From an uncultured Lachnospiraceae bacterium (GTDB taxonomy: Bacteria > Bacillota_A > Clostridia > Lachnospirales > Lachnospiraceae): a stretch of DNA of 64,000 nt. The stretch spans positions 1 to 64,000 of the forward strand of contig CADCIU010000007.1 in the NCBI GenBank assembly GCA_902801585.1, written 5' to 3'. Position numbers and translations under genes: made by a program. Every line of letters begins with the position of its first letter. The stretch's first letter is position 1. The notes under the pieces are model-generated. The model was given only the letters and a program-made list of their open reading frames with translations. It made no database searches and was not told the DNA's origin. Positions 18,326-26,269 of the stretch are shown piece by piece.

Positions 18326-19126
18326 ATGGATATGAAAGATTTTCGCCTTGACGGAAAAGTGGCGCTGATCACAGGTGCGGTCTACGGCATCGGTTTTGCG
18401 ATCGCGGAAGCTTATGCGGCAGCCGGCGCAAAGATTGTTTTCAACTGCCTGGATGAGAAATCGAGACAGCAGGGACTTGCAAGTTATAAGGAAAAGGGCA
18501 TCGATGCAGTAGGATATGTGGCGGACGTCACCAAAGAAGACCAGGTCAAGGCGATGATCGCAGATATCGAGGAGAAGCTCGGCGGTGTCGACATCCTGGT
18601 CAACAACGCAGGCATCATCAAGAGGATCCCGATGACCGAAATGACGGCGGAAGAGTTCCGCATGGTCGTTGACGTAGATCTTAACGCGCCTTTTATCGTT
18701 TCCAAGGCAGTTATTCCCGGAATGATCAAAAAGGGCCACGGAAAGATCATCAACATCTGCTCCATGATGAGTGAACTGGGCAGAGAGACCGTTTCCGCTT
18801 ACGCGGCGGCAAAGGGCGGCCTCAAGATGCTGACCAAGAATATCTGCTCGGAGTACGGCGAGTACAACATCCAGTGCAACGGCATCGGACCCGGCTATAT
18901 CGCGACGCCTCAGACGGCACCGCTTCGCGAGATCCAGCCCGATGGATCCAGACATCCGTTTGATCAGTTCATCATCGCCAAGACACCGGCAGCACGCTGG
19001 GGAACAGCGGAAGATCTGCAGGGACCTGCAGTATTCCTTGCTTCCGATGCGTCCAATTTCGTGAACGGCCACATTCTCTACGTGGACGGCGGAATCCTGG
19101 CTTACATCGGCAAACAGCCCGGCTGA
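18326..19126 (+). CDS. kduD: 2-dehydro-3-deoxy-D-gluconate 5-dehydrogenase (short-chain dehydrogenase)
   Basis: 266 residues from the ATG with AAGGAGG eleven bases upstream; an in-frame start at 18299 would add nine basic residues and is not supported. It reduces 2,5-diketo-3-deoxygluconate to 2-keto-3-deoxygluconate (KDG) with NADH. Short-chain dehydrogenase marks: ITGAVYGIGFAIAEAYA (cofactor loop), LVNNAGI, and catalytic Ser-Tyr-Lys in SAYAAAKGG. Its assignment as KduD rather than a general SDR rests on the adjacent kduI. A hairpin with arms ATTTACG/CGTAAAT at 19140-19178 follows, without a T run. Confidence 0.92.
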   Translation: MDMKDFRLDGKVALITGAVYGIGFAIAEAYAAAGAKIVFNCLDEKSRQQGLASYKEKGIDAVGYVADVTKEDQVKAMIADIEEKLGGVDILVNNAGIIKRIPMTEMTAEEFRMVVDVDLNAPFIVSKAVIPGMIKKGHGKIINICSMMSELGRETVSAYAAAKGGLKMLTKNICSEYGEYNIQCNGIGPGYIATPQTAPLREIQPDGSRHPFDQFIIAKTPAARWGTAEDLQGPAVFLASDASNFVNGHILYVDGGILAYIGKQPG

Positions 19127-19202
19127 TCCGGAAAGCTTTATTTACGGAGCCCTGCCGAGAGCGGGACTTTTCGTAAATCAATGATTTAAGTAAGGAGTAA
19201 AT

Positions 19203-19733
19203 ATGTTTCGCCGCAGCGTTAAAATAGCATATATCGGCGGCGGTTCGAAGGCGTGGGCGAGATCCTTTATGCAGGATCTCGCTTTGGCCGGGGACCTGGC
19301 CGGCGAGGTGGCGCTTTACGATATTGATGCTCCTGCAGCAAGACGCAATCAGATCATAGGCACAATAATGCAGGAGAAGGAGGAAGCGCGGTCCGATTTT
19401 ATCTATACCGTGTCCGACACATTGGAAGAAGCCCTGACGGGATCCGATTTTGTGATCATTTCCATCCTTCCCGGATCATTTACGCAGATGCATTCGGACG
19501 TACATACGCCGGAGGCATATGGCATTTTACAGTCCGTAGGTGACACAGTGGGACCGGGTGGAGTCTTCCGTGCACTGCGGACTGTTCCCGTTTATGAGGA
19601 ATTTGCATATGCGATTCGGAAATGCTGCCCTAAGGCATGGGTGCTCATGAGGCGGACGAATTGTTCAAAAAGATGTGGGAGAGTTCCTGACCGGGATCGA
19701 AGGGGGCGAAGCGGCATCGGAGCTTTGCTGTAA
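19203..19733 (+). pseudogene. Truncated family-4 glycosidase (alpha-galacturonidase/LplD-like)
   Basis: The first 150 or so residues are a clear GH4 NAD-binding N-terminus: VKIAYIGGGSKAWARSFMQD, VALYDID, GSDFVIISILPGSFTQM, the EAYGILQSVGDTVGPGG motif and CPKAWVL. Intact members continue with a NYTNP segment and about 280 further residues with the metal-binding Cys and His. Here the frame instead runs into a basic, low-quality tail and stops at 19733. A large internal deletion is likely. In the +1 frame the bases after the break encode HEADELFKKMW and then stop at 19690, perhaps the old C-terminus (inference). Start has AAGGAG upstream. Without its C-terminal half the enzyme cannot be active. 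Confidence 0.8.
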
Positions 19734-19785
19734 TAACAGACTTAATATAAGAAATCATACACGGTTTTATACAGGAGGAAGGTAT

Positions 19786-20640
19786 ATGCAGCTGGGAATT
19801 CGTCTGCACGACATCCATACAGGCCTTGGTCCGGAATTCCAAACAATGGAAAAGCGGGCGCAGACAGCGAAGGAGGAAGGATTTGCCTGCGTTCACCTCG
19901 CATACTCAAAAGTGATCAAGGGTTTCACCTTCGACGACTGCGCGTTGAATGAAGGACTGGCAAAATATACAAAGAGGGTATTTGACAGCCGGGGCCTCGA
20001 CATTGCGGTCCTGGGCTGCTATCTGAATCTGGCCCACCCGGATCCGGAGAAGCTTGCGGAGATTCAGAGCCGCTATTACGGTCACCTTCGCGTGGCGTCA
20101 CTTCTGGGCGCTTCCGTAGTGGGGACGGAGACCGGAGCACCCAATGCGCAGTACAAGACGGATGCGAACACGCACTCCGAGGAAGCGCTCGATTCATTTA
20201 TCAGAGGCCTTGAACCGGTCGTAGAGAGAGCCGAGAAGTACGGTGTGACGATGGCGATCGAACCGGTCTGGAAACATATTGTGTACAGCCCGGACAGGGC
20301 CGTGCAGGTACTGGATGCGATTCAAAGCCCTAATCTCAGGATCATCTTCGATCCGGTCAACCTTCTCTATCCCGGCAATCTTGACGATCGCGGCAAGGTG
20401 ATCGGCGAGGCGATTGAAAAGCTTGGGGACCGCATCGCGGTCGTGCATCTGAAGGACTGTGTCCCGGACGGGGACGACTTAAAGAGCATTGCGGCCGGCA
20501 CAGGCGTCATGGACTACCGGGAGATCCTGCGATTTATGAAGACGAGAAAACCGTACATTCAGGCGACGCTGGAGAACACCACGGACGAGAATGCGGTGAG
20601 CTCGAGAGAGTATCTGCAGGAACTGTATGACAGTCTTTGA
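19786..20640 (+). CDS. Sugar phosphate isomerase/epimerase family (TIM barrel)
   Basis: 284 residues from the ATG at 19786, chosen for its ACAGGAGGAAGG site; the longer frame starting at 19675 runs back into the decayed GH4 gene. The protein has the xylose-isomerase-like TIM barrel: VHLAYSKVIKGF, LAVLGCYLNL-like strand (IAVLGCYLNLAHPD), ASVVGTETGAP, TMAIEPVWKH with a metal-binding Glu, IIFDPVNLL, and VVHLKDC with a metal-binding His/Asp. The exact sugar is not evident. Being within the KDG locus, it may epimerise or isomerise a uronate or a keto-deoxy acid. Confidence 0.85.
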   Translation: MQLGIRLHDIHTGLGPEFQTMEKRAQTAKEEGFACVHLAYSKVIKGFTFDDCALNEGLAKYTKRVFDSRGLDIAVLGCYLNLAHPDPEKLAEIQSRYYGHLRVASLLGASVVGTETGAPNAQYKTDANTHSEEALDSFIRGLEPVVERAEKYGVTMAIEPVWKHIVYSPDRAVQVLDAIQSPNLRIIFDPVNLLYPGNLDDRGKVIGEAIEKLGDRIAVVHLKDCVPDGDDLKSIAAGTGVMDYREILRFMKTRKPYIQATLENTTDENAVSSREYLQELYDSL

Positions 20641-20724
20641 TGCAAAGCGGGAAAGCTTTGATATTTTGACAGTGCAGTGACTCCATCCTGCAAGTCATAT
20701 AAGGAATCAACAAGGAGGGTGGAT

Positions 20725-21810
20725 ATGATTCACAAAAATCCGCTATTGAATAATGACGGCGGGCAGAAGTTTATTACTTTCGGCGAGATCATGCTTCGCC
20801 TCACGCCTCCCAACTACAACAAGATCCGCATGGCCAACAGCTTTGACGCAAGTTATGGCGGAAGTGAGGCCAATATCGCGCTTGCACTGGCCAACCTGGG
20901 CGTGGACAGCACATTTTTTACGGTCGTGCCGAATAATTCTCTGGGAAAGAGCGCGGTGCGAATGCTCCGCAGCAATGATGTGCACTGCACGCCGGTCATC
21001 CTCACCACCAAACAGGAGACGCCGACCCATAGGCTGGGAACGTATTATCTGGAGACCGGCTACGGGATCCGGCCCAGCAAAGTGACTTATGACCGCAAAC
21101 ACAGCGCGATCACGGAGTATGACTTTAACAAAATTGACCCGAAGGAGCTTCTTGAAGATTTTGACTGGCTCCATCTGAGCGGCATTTCTCCTGCGCTGAG
21201 CCCCAGCTGTGCGGATTTTACGCTCAAGCTGATGCAGACCGCCAAAGAGATGGGTCTTACGGTCAGCTTTGACGGCAATTTCCGAAGCCTGTTGTGGACC
21301 TGGGAAGAGGCAAGAGATTACTGCACGAAGTGCCTTCCCTATGTGGATGTGCTCTTCGGGATCGAGCCCTATCATCTCTATAGAGACGACGAAGAACCTT
21401 CCAAGGGCGACTATAAGGACGGAGTCCCGCTGCAGCCTTCTTATGAGCAGCAGGATGAGATCTTTCAGGCATTTGTGGAAAAATATCCCAACATCCGCTG
21501 TATTGCGAGGCACGTGCGCTACGCTCACTCCGGAAGTGAGAACAGCCTCATGGCTTTCATGTGGTATAAGGGTCACACCTTTGAGAGCCGCATGTTCACG
21601 TTCAACATTCTGGACAGGGTCGGCGGCGGCGATGCGTTCGCCAGCGGCCTGATCTATGCGTACATTCATGGCTTCAAACCCATGGATATGGTGAATTTCG
21701 CAGTGGCTTCAAGTGTGATCAAGCACACGATCCACGGTGACGGAAATATCACGGATGACGTCGACAGCATCATAAATCTCATGAACATGAACTATGATAT
21801 CAAGCGCTGA
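20725..21810 (+). CDS. PfkB-family sugar kinase, probable 2-keto-3-deoxygluconate kinase (copy 1)
   Basis: 361 residues from the ATG after CAAGGAGGG. It would phosphorylate KDG to KDPG with ATP, feeding the aldolase at 24340. Visible are FGEIMLRLTPP, GGSEANIALALANLG (sugar-binding start), LSFDGNFRS-like strand (TVSFDGNFRSLLW), and the catalytic anion-hole DRVGGGDAFASGLIYAY with the base Asp. A second, divergent kinase of the same family is at 25010. This one has an inserted acidic loop with RDDEEPSKGDYKDG. The substrate is assigned from context, so fructokinase-like or other acid-sugar activity is possible. Confidence 0.85.
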   Translation: MIHKNPLLNNDGGQKFITFGEIMLRLTPPNYNKIRMANSFDASYGGSEANIALALANLGVDSTFFTVVPNNSLGKSAVRMLRSNDVHCTPVILTTKQETPTHRLGTYYLETGYGIRPSKVTYDRKHSAITEYDFNKIDPKELLEDFDWLHLSGISPALSPSCADFTLKLMQTAKEMGLTVSFDGNFRSLLWTWEEARDYCTKCLPYVDVLFGIEPYHLYRDDEEPSKGDYKDGVPLQPSYEQQDEIFQAFVEKYPNIRCIARHVRYAHSGSENSLMAFMWYKGHTFESRMFTFNILDRVGGGDAFASGLIYAYIHGFKPMDMVNFAVASSVIKHTIHGDGNITDDVDSIINLMNMNYDIKR

Positions 21811-21846
21811 ACGGTTTTGGATTACAGGGACCGCTGCTGACCCCGG

Positions 21847-21880
21847 AATGTACTTATTTATAAAATGTACTTATTTATAA
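21847..21880. repeat. Perfect 17-base tandem duplication
   Basis: The word AATGTACTTATTTATAA occurs twice head to tail (21847-21863 and 21864-21880), just after the kinase gene and before a terminator. It is AT-rich and looks like a recent slippage duplication. Confidence 0.9.
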
Positions 21881-21898
21881 TAGGTTCAAATACTGAGA

Positions 21899-21935
21899 AG
21901 CGGCAAAGTTCAGTTTGTGAATTTTGCCGCTTTTT
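21899..21935 (+). terminator. Rho-independent terminator ending the first uronate transcription unit
   Basis: Arms AGCGGCAAAGTTCA and TGAATTTTGCCGCT pair with one G-T wobble around a four-base loop, followed by TTTTT. It closes the permease-kduI-kduD-kinase unit. Confidence 0.8.
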
Positions 21936-22022
21936 GTGTGAAATATTTGACGATCTTTGAGTATAGTTCATTGTGGAGCCGCAAAATAATGCTATTTAAT
22001 TGTTAAATATAGATAAATTTAT

Positions 22023-22050
22023 TTCATTCTATCCGAGAATACTGTATAAT
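22023..22050 (+). promoter_or_regulatory. Candidate promoter of the second uronate unit
   Basis: TTCATT (22023-22028) and a perfect TATAAT (22045-22050) are 16 bases apart in AT-rich DNA, 70 bases upstream of the YhcH gene and downstream of the terminator at 21899. The -35 box is weak. Confidence 0.5.
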
Positions 22051-22119
22051 TTATTAAAACGGTTAATAGCGCCGATCAGAAGAGCTGCTGATCGGTCAGG
22101 CCGGGAAAGGAAGGTAGGA

Positions 22120-22572
22120 ATGTTCTTTAGTAATGTAGGTGTTGCTGAAAAGTACAATTATCTGGACGAGAAGTTTACGGTTGCCTACAAGTGGCTTGCG
22201 GAGACGAACATCAAGGATCTGCCGGAAGGCTTTTATCCTCTGATGGGCGATGATGTGATCGCCGGTGTGCAGGAGTACTCGACTTCGCCCAAAGAGGAGC
22301 GCAGATTCGAGACGCACGACAAGTACTTTGATATTCAGTACATGGTGACCGGAGATGAGATGTTCGGTGTATGTAAGCGGGATGGCCTCAAGGAGATCGA
22401 GAGGATTCCGGAAAACGATGTTGTTTTTTACGAGGATCCCGATCTGTTCGGCGAAGTGCTGTTAAGAGAAGGGGACCTCATCGTTGTGGCGCCTGAGGAC
22501 GCACACAAACCCCGCTGCGCGGCAGGAAAACCCGCGCCGGTGAAAAAGGTTGTTGTTAAGGTAAAGATATAA
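22120..22572 (+). CDS. YhcH/YjgK/YiaL family protein
   Basis: 150 residues from the ATG at 22120 behind GAAAGGAAGGTAGGA. The frame upstream to 22000 is AT-rich leader, not coding. The family (DUF386, including EbgC) has a cupin-like fold with a metal site; here YFDIQYMVTGDEMFGV, EDPDLFGEVLLREGDLIVV and PEDAHKPRCA are visible. Members occur in sialic acid, pentose and uronate operons and are thought to act on sugar anomers or isomers. It is the first gene after the promoter at 22023, so it opens the second transcription unit. Confidence 0.85.
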   Translation: MFFSNVGVAEKYNYLDEKFTVAYKWLAETNIKDLPEGFYPLMGDDVIAGVQEYSTSPKEERRFETHDKYFDIQYMVTGDEMFGVCKRDGLKEIERIPENDVVFYEDPDLFGEVLLREGDLIVVAPEDAHKPRCAAGKPAPVKKVVVKVKI

Positions 22573-22608
22573 GTAAACAGAGGATGTATAAAGTTTAGGA
22601 GGTAAAAC

Positions 22609-23301
22609 ATGAGTGTAGTTTATGACATGGGTAACGGACTTCGTCTGGTCGATCTTTCCAAGCTCGTTGATCCGGCAACAGAAACCAGAAGATGCAAACT
22701 GTACAGATTCAACACCGGAGGTCCGATCCCGGATTTCCACACCAACTTTGATATCATGAGCCATTTGGGAACTCATGCGGAGTGCCCTTATCACCACGAT
22801 GACAATTGGCCGGATGTCACCGGACTTCCGCTGACGACATTCGTGGGCCGCGGTGTGTATGTGGACTTCAAGGACACAGTTGCTCCTTATACGCACATCA
22901 CCAAGGCTGACCTTGACAGAGTAGCTTACAAGGTCAAAGAGGGCGATATCGTGATCATCGATTCTTCTTACAAACTTGAGCCCTTCACAAAGGCTACCAA
23001 CACAGAAGTCGACAAGAGACTCCTGATCAACGCAGAGTCGGCTGAGTGGTTCCGCGATCACAAAGTCAAGGCTGTTGGTTTCGGCGACGGCGTTTCGATC
23101 GAGAACTGCAATGAAGATGTCAAGCCTTTCCACGACATCCTTCTGGCAGAAAACATCATTTTCATCGAAGTGCTCAAGAACCTTGAACTGCTCGAGAAGG
23201 ATGTCTTCTTTATGTCCTTCTCCCCGCTTCCCATTGTGGGTCTTGATTCCAGCCCGGTCCACGCATACGCGATCGAAGGAATTAAGGAATTCTCGGAATA
23301 A
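22609..23301 (+). CDS. Cyclase-family metal hydrolase (kynurenine formamidase-like)
   Basis: 230 residues, start behind TTAGGAGGTAAAAC. The family signature HxGTHxExP appears as SHLGTHAECPYHHDDNW, which supplies the metal ligands, with a further FMSFSPLPIVGLDSSPVHAY near the C-terminus. Relatives hydrolyse amides or lactones (formylkynurenine, isatin, some cyclic acids). A position between a YhcH gene and a ketopantoate-reductase-like gene within a uronate locus argues for a sugar lactone or acid substrate rather than tryptophan breakdown, but this is inference. Confidence 0.85.
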   Translation: MSVVYDMGNGLRLVDLSKLVDPATETRRCKLYRFNTGGPIPDFHTNFDIMSHLGTHAECPYHHDDNWPDVTGLPLTTFVGRGVYVDFKDTVAPYTHITKADLDRVAYKVKEGDIVIIDSSYKLEPFTKATNTEVDKRLLINAESAEWFRDHKVKAVGFGDGVSIENCNEDVKPFHDILLAENIIFIEVLKNLELLEKDVFFMSFSPLPIVGLDSSPVHAYAIEGIKEFSE

Positions 23302-23337
23302 TCATCGTTATCGAAAGAATAAAGGAGTTCATAGAAT

Positions 23338-24255
23338 ATGAGAATAGCAGTTATCGGTGCAGGCGCCATGGGCTCCATTTACGGCGGCCACTTGTCTTTG
23401 CATAATGAGGTTTATCTTGTTGATACAAACCCGAACGTAGTTGCAGCGATTAACGAGAATGGACTTAAGCTTCAGGAATACGGAACAGATAATCTGTATC
23501 ATCCCAAGGCTCTCACCTCCACAGAGGGGCTCGAGCCGGTGGATCTGATCATCCTGTTTGTGAAAGCACTGTTTTCAAAAGCTGCTCTTGCCGGCAATAA
23601 GGCACTCATCGGCCCCGACACATATGTGCTCACGCTTCAGAACGGCTCAGGCCATGAAGACATTCTGGGCGAGTTTGTTGACCAGGACCACATCATCATC
23701 GGTACAACTGAGGATAACGGCGCGGTTCTCGGGATGGGCTACATCCGCCACGGCGGCGAGGGCAACACCAATGTCGGCATGCTCGTTGAGGACAAGAACG
23801 GTTTCCTTCCCAAACTCAAAGAGTCCTTTGACGCATGCGGCTTCAATGTACGGATCCACTCCGTGATCCAGCAGCTGATCTGGGACAAGCTGTTCACGAA
23901 TGTTTCGCTCAGTGCAGTCACCGGCATTCTGCAGTGCGAGATCGGCTATATCGCAGGTAATGAGTTCGCGTGGAATATGACGAAGGCACTGATCCATGAG
24001 GCAGTAGAAGTTGCCCATGCGATCGGACTCAAAGCCGACGAGGAAGAGATCACTGAGAAAGTTCGCAAGACTTCGGTCGGTTCACCGGAAGGTGTCACTT
24101 CGATCTGCGCAGATATCCGCGCCGGCAGAAAGACGGAAGTCGATACCATCAGCGGATCCGTGGTGCGTGCCGCGAAGAAAGCCGGCGTCAGCGCTCCGAC
24201 ACATGAGTTCGTGGTCAACACGATCCATGCCCTTGAGGGAAGACCGAAAGCATAA
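23338..24255 (+). CDS. Ketopantoate-reductase-family dehydrogenase
   Basis: 305 residues, start behind AAAGGAG. The N-terminus has the Rossmann motif RIAVIGAGAMGSIYGGHL; the catalytic Lys is probably in WDKLFTNVSLSAVTGIL, and SICADIRAGRKTEVDTISG is the typical C-terminal helix with the family's Asp/Glu. The family reduces 2-oxo acids with NADPH (PanE), but genomes carry many paralogues of unknown substrate, often in sugar-acid operons. With no pan genes nearby and KDPG aldolase following, a role in reducing a keto acid from uronate breakdown is more likely than pantothenate synthesis (inference). Confidence 0.82.
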   Translation: MRIAVIGAGAMGSIYGGHLSLHNEVYLVDTNPNVVAAINENGLKLQEYGTDNLYHPKALTSTEGLEPVDLIILFVKALFSKAALAGNKALIGPDTYVLTLQNGSGHEDILGEFVDQDHIIIGTTEDNGAVLGMGYIRHGGEGNTNVGMLVEDKNGFLPKLKESFDACGFNVRIHSVIQQLIWDKLFTNVSLSAVTGILQCEIGYIAGNEFAWNMTKALIHEAVEVAHAIGLKADEEEITEKVRKTSVGSPEGVTSICADIRAGRKTEVDTISGSVVRAAKKAGVSAPTHEFVVNTIHALEGRPKA

Positions 24256-24280
24256 TAACATTTTCAAGGCTGTTGGTTCA

Positions 24281-24310
24281 GGCACCGAATGGTCAGAACC
24301 ATTCGGTGCC
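24281..24310. other. Intergenic hairpin between the dehydrogenase and aldolase genes
   Basis: Arms GGCACCGAATGGT and ACCATTCGGTGCC form a perfect 13-base stem around CAGA, without a following T run. It could adjust mRNA processing or partial termination inside the operon. Confidence 0.7.
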
Positions 24311-24339
24311 TTCTACCCGGCAAAGGAGAAGTATACACT

Positions 24340-24978
24340 ATGAAAGACTTTAAAGACCAGTTCAGAAAAATCGGAATCGTACCGGTAGTGGTGCTTGATG
24401 ATGCAAAAGACGCGGCCCCTCTGGCTCAGGCACTGACAGAAGGCGGACTTCCTTGCGCGGAGGTCACATTCCGTACCGCTGCGGCGGCAGACGTGATCAG
24501 AAATATGACCGAGAAATATCCTGATATGCTCGTCGGTGCAGGCACTGTTTTGACGACAGAGCAGGTGGACCGCGCAGTAGCAGCAGGCGCCAAATTTATC
24601 GTCAGCCCCGGACTCAACCCTGAAGTCGTTAAATACTGCCTGGACAGGGACATCCCTGTGACACCCGGCACGCAGACTCCCAGTGAGATGGAACTCGCGC
24701 AGTCCCTGGGTCTGGATTTCGTCAAATTCTTCCCCGCAGAGCCCGCAGGCGGTCTTAAGATGATCAAGGCAGTCGCAGCTCCCTATGTGAACCTCAGTTT
24801 CATGCCCACCGGCGGCATCAACGCGAACAATGTCAGAGAGTATCTTGCATATGACAGGATCGTAGCCTGCGGCGGCAGCTGGATGGTCCCGAAAAAGCTC
24901 GTGAACGAAGGCAAGTTCGATGAGATCAAGGCACTGGTGGCAGAAGCGGCAGCAATTGTTAAGGAGATTCGCGGCTGA
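24340..24978 (+). CDS. eda: KDPG/KHG aldolase
   Basis: 212 residues from the ATG behind CAAAGGAGAAG. It splits 2-keto-3-deoxy-6-phosphogluconate into pyruvate and glyceraldehyde 3-phosphate, the last step of the KDG route. All class I aldolase marks are present: AEVTFRT with the catalytic Glu, GAGTVLT, SPGLNPEV, VTPGTQTPSEM, Schiff-base Lys129 in DFVKFFPAEPAGG, and FMPTGGI for phosphate binding. It is followed 31 bases later by the second KDG-type kinase, so kinase and aldolase are co-expressed. Confidence 0.95.
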   Translation: MKDFKDQFRKIGIVPVVVLDDAKDAAPLAQALTEGGLPCAEVTFRTAAAADVIRNMTEKYPDMLVGAGTVLTTEQVDRAVAAGAKFIVSPGLNPEVVKYCLDRDIPVTPGTQTPSEMELAQSLGLDFVKFFPAEPAGGLKMIKAVAAPYVNLSFMPTGGINANNVREYLAYDRIVACGGSWMVPKKLVNEGKFDEIKALVAEAAAIVKEIRG

Positions 24979-25009
24979 TCAGTCGCTATTGCTCAGGAGG
25001 TAAGCATAA

Positions 25010-26107
25010 ATGAAATTTGACCTTAAACCCGAAGGAACCTACAAATATGATGCGGTCAGCCTTGGCGAAGTTATGCTCCGCCTGGATCCCGGCGAGGGCC
25101 GGATCCGCACAGCGCGTTCTTTCCGCGCATGGGAAGGCGGCGGCGAGTACAACGTTATTCGCGGTCTGCACAAATGCTTTGGTATGAACACAGCTGTGAT
25201 CACCGCTTTCGCTGACAACGAAGTCGGAAAGCTGATGAAAGATTTCATCGAGCAGGGCGGCGTAGGCACAGACCTGATCTACTGGAAGAAGACCGACGGT
25301 ATCGGCAGAATCTGCAGAAACGGCCTTAACTTCACAGAGAGAGGCTTCGGTATCCGCGGCGCTACGGGCTGCTCCGACAGAGCAAACACAGCCATTTCCC
25401 AGGCCACACCTGAAGATTTCGACTTCGAGTACATTTTCGGAACACTCGGCGTGCGCTGGATGCACACCGGCGGAATTTATGCGGCTCTTTCCGAGCAGGC
25501 ATGCGAGACCGTTATCGCAGCATGCAAGACTGCCAAGAAGTACGGCACATTCATTTCCTACGACCTGAACTATCGTCCTTCCATGTGGAGCGCGATCGGT
25601 GGCCTTGCAAAGGCTCAGGAAGTCAACAGGGAAGTTGCCAAGTATGTCGACGTCATGATCGGCAACGAGGAAGACTTCACGGCCTGCCTCGGCTTCAAGA
25701 TCGAAGGCAACGATGAGAACCTCAAAGAACTCAACATCGAAGGCTACAAGAAGATGATCGGTGAAGCAGCCAAGACATATCCCAACTTCAAGGCTGTTGC
25801 TACGACTCTTCGTACTGTCAAGACAGCTACTGTCAATGACTGGAAGGCAATGTGCTGGGCAGACGGCGAGATCTACATGTCCAAGGAATACAACGGCCTT
25901 GAGATCATGGACCGCGTAGGCGGCGGCGATTCCTTCGCTTCCGGCTTTGTATATGGCCTGATGACCACCGGCGATCCCGAGAAGGCAGTCAACTACGGTG
26001 CAGCGCACGGCGCACTGGCAATGACGACACCCGGTGACACTTCCATGGCTACCGTTGATGAAGTCGAAGGCATCATGGGCGGCGCAGGAGCGAGAGTAAA
26101 GAGATAA
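25010..26107 (+). CDS. kdgK: PfkB-family sugar kinase, probable 2-keto-3-deoxygluconate kinase (copy 2)
   Basis: 365 residues, start behind CAGGAGGTAAGC. It has LGEVMLRLDPGEGRIRTA, the GGGEYNVIRGL sugar-binding segment, TFISYDLNYRPSMW, and the catalytic DRVGGGDSFASGFVYG. The pairing with eda makes it the likeliest KDG kinase of the locus. Compared with copy 1 at 20725 it has a shorter insert and differs strongly in sequence, so the two may have different preferences (for example KDG versus another keto-deoxy acid). Codon use is strongly biased toward preferred codons, as expected of a well-expressed gene. Confidence 0.9.
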   Translation: MKFDLKPEGTYKYDAVSLGEVMLRLDPGEGRIRTARSFRAWEGGGEYNVIRGLHKCFGMNTAVITAFADNEVGKLMKDFIEQGGVGTDLIYWKKTDGIGRICRNGLNFTERGFGIRGATGCSDRANTAISQATPEDFDFEYIFGTLGVRWMHTGGIYAALSEQACETVIAACKTAKKYGTFISYDLNYRPSMWSAIGGLAKAQEVNREVAKYVDVMIGNEEDFTACLGFKIEGNDENLKELNIEGYKKMIGEAAKTYPNFKAVATTLRTVKTATVNDWKAMCWADGEIYMSKEYNGLEIMDRVGGGDSFASGFVYGLMTTGDPEKAVNYGAAHGALAMTTPGDTSMATVDEVEGIMGGAGARVKR

Positions 26108-26187
26108 GCACTAAAAAGCAATATTGCCAAAAAACAGATAAAAAAAGTGGTTATAGCATTCACTTTTGAAGGATTATATTGCCGCTA

Positions 26188-26216
26188 TTGTACTTTTATT
26201 GTCTATCTTGTATAAT
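26188..26216 (+). promoter_or_regulatory. Promoter of the RbsB-type transport operon
   Basis: TTGTAC (26188-26193) and a perfect TATAAT (26211-26216) are separated by 17 bases, 54 bases upstream of the binding-protein gene. This is one of the best sigma-A-type promoters in the window. Confidence 0.7.
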
Positions 26217-26269
26217 TCTTACAGTATTATTAATTGCTTGCATAGCATTATCACAAAGGAGGGTAACAA

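Noticed and set aside
23338..24255. panE of pantothenate synthesis
   Set aside because: The family is right, but no pan genes are nearby and the gene sits in a sugar-acid operon, so only the family name is given.
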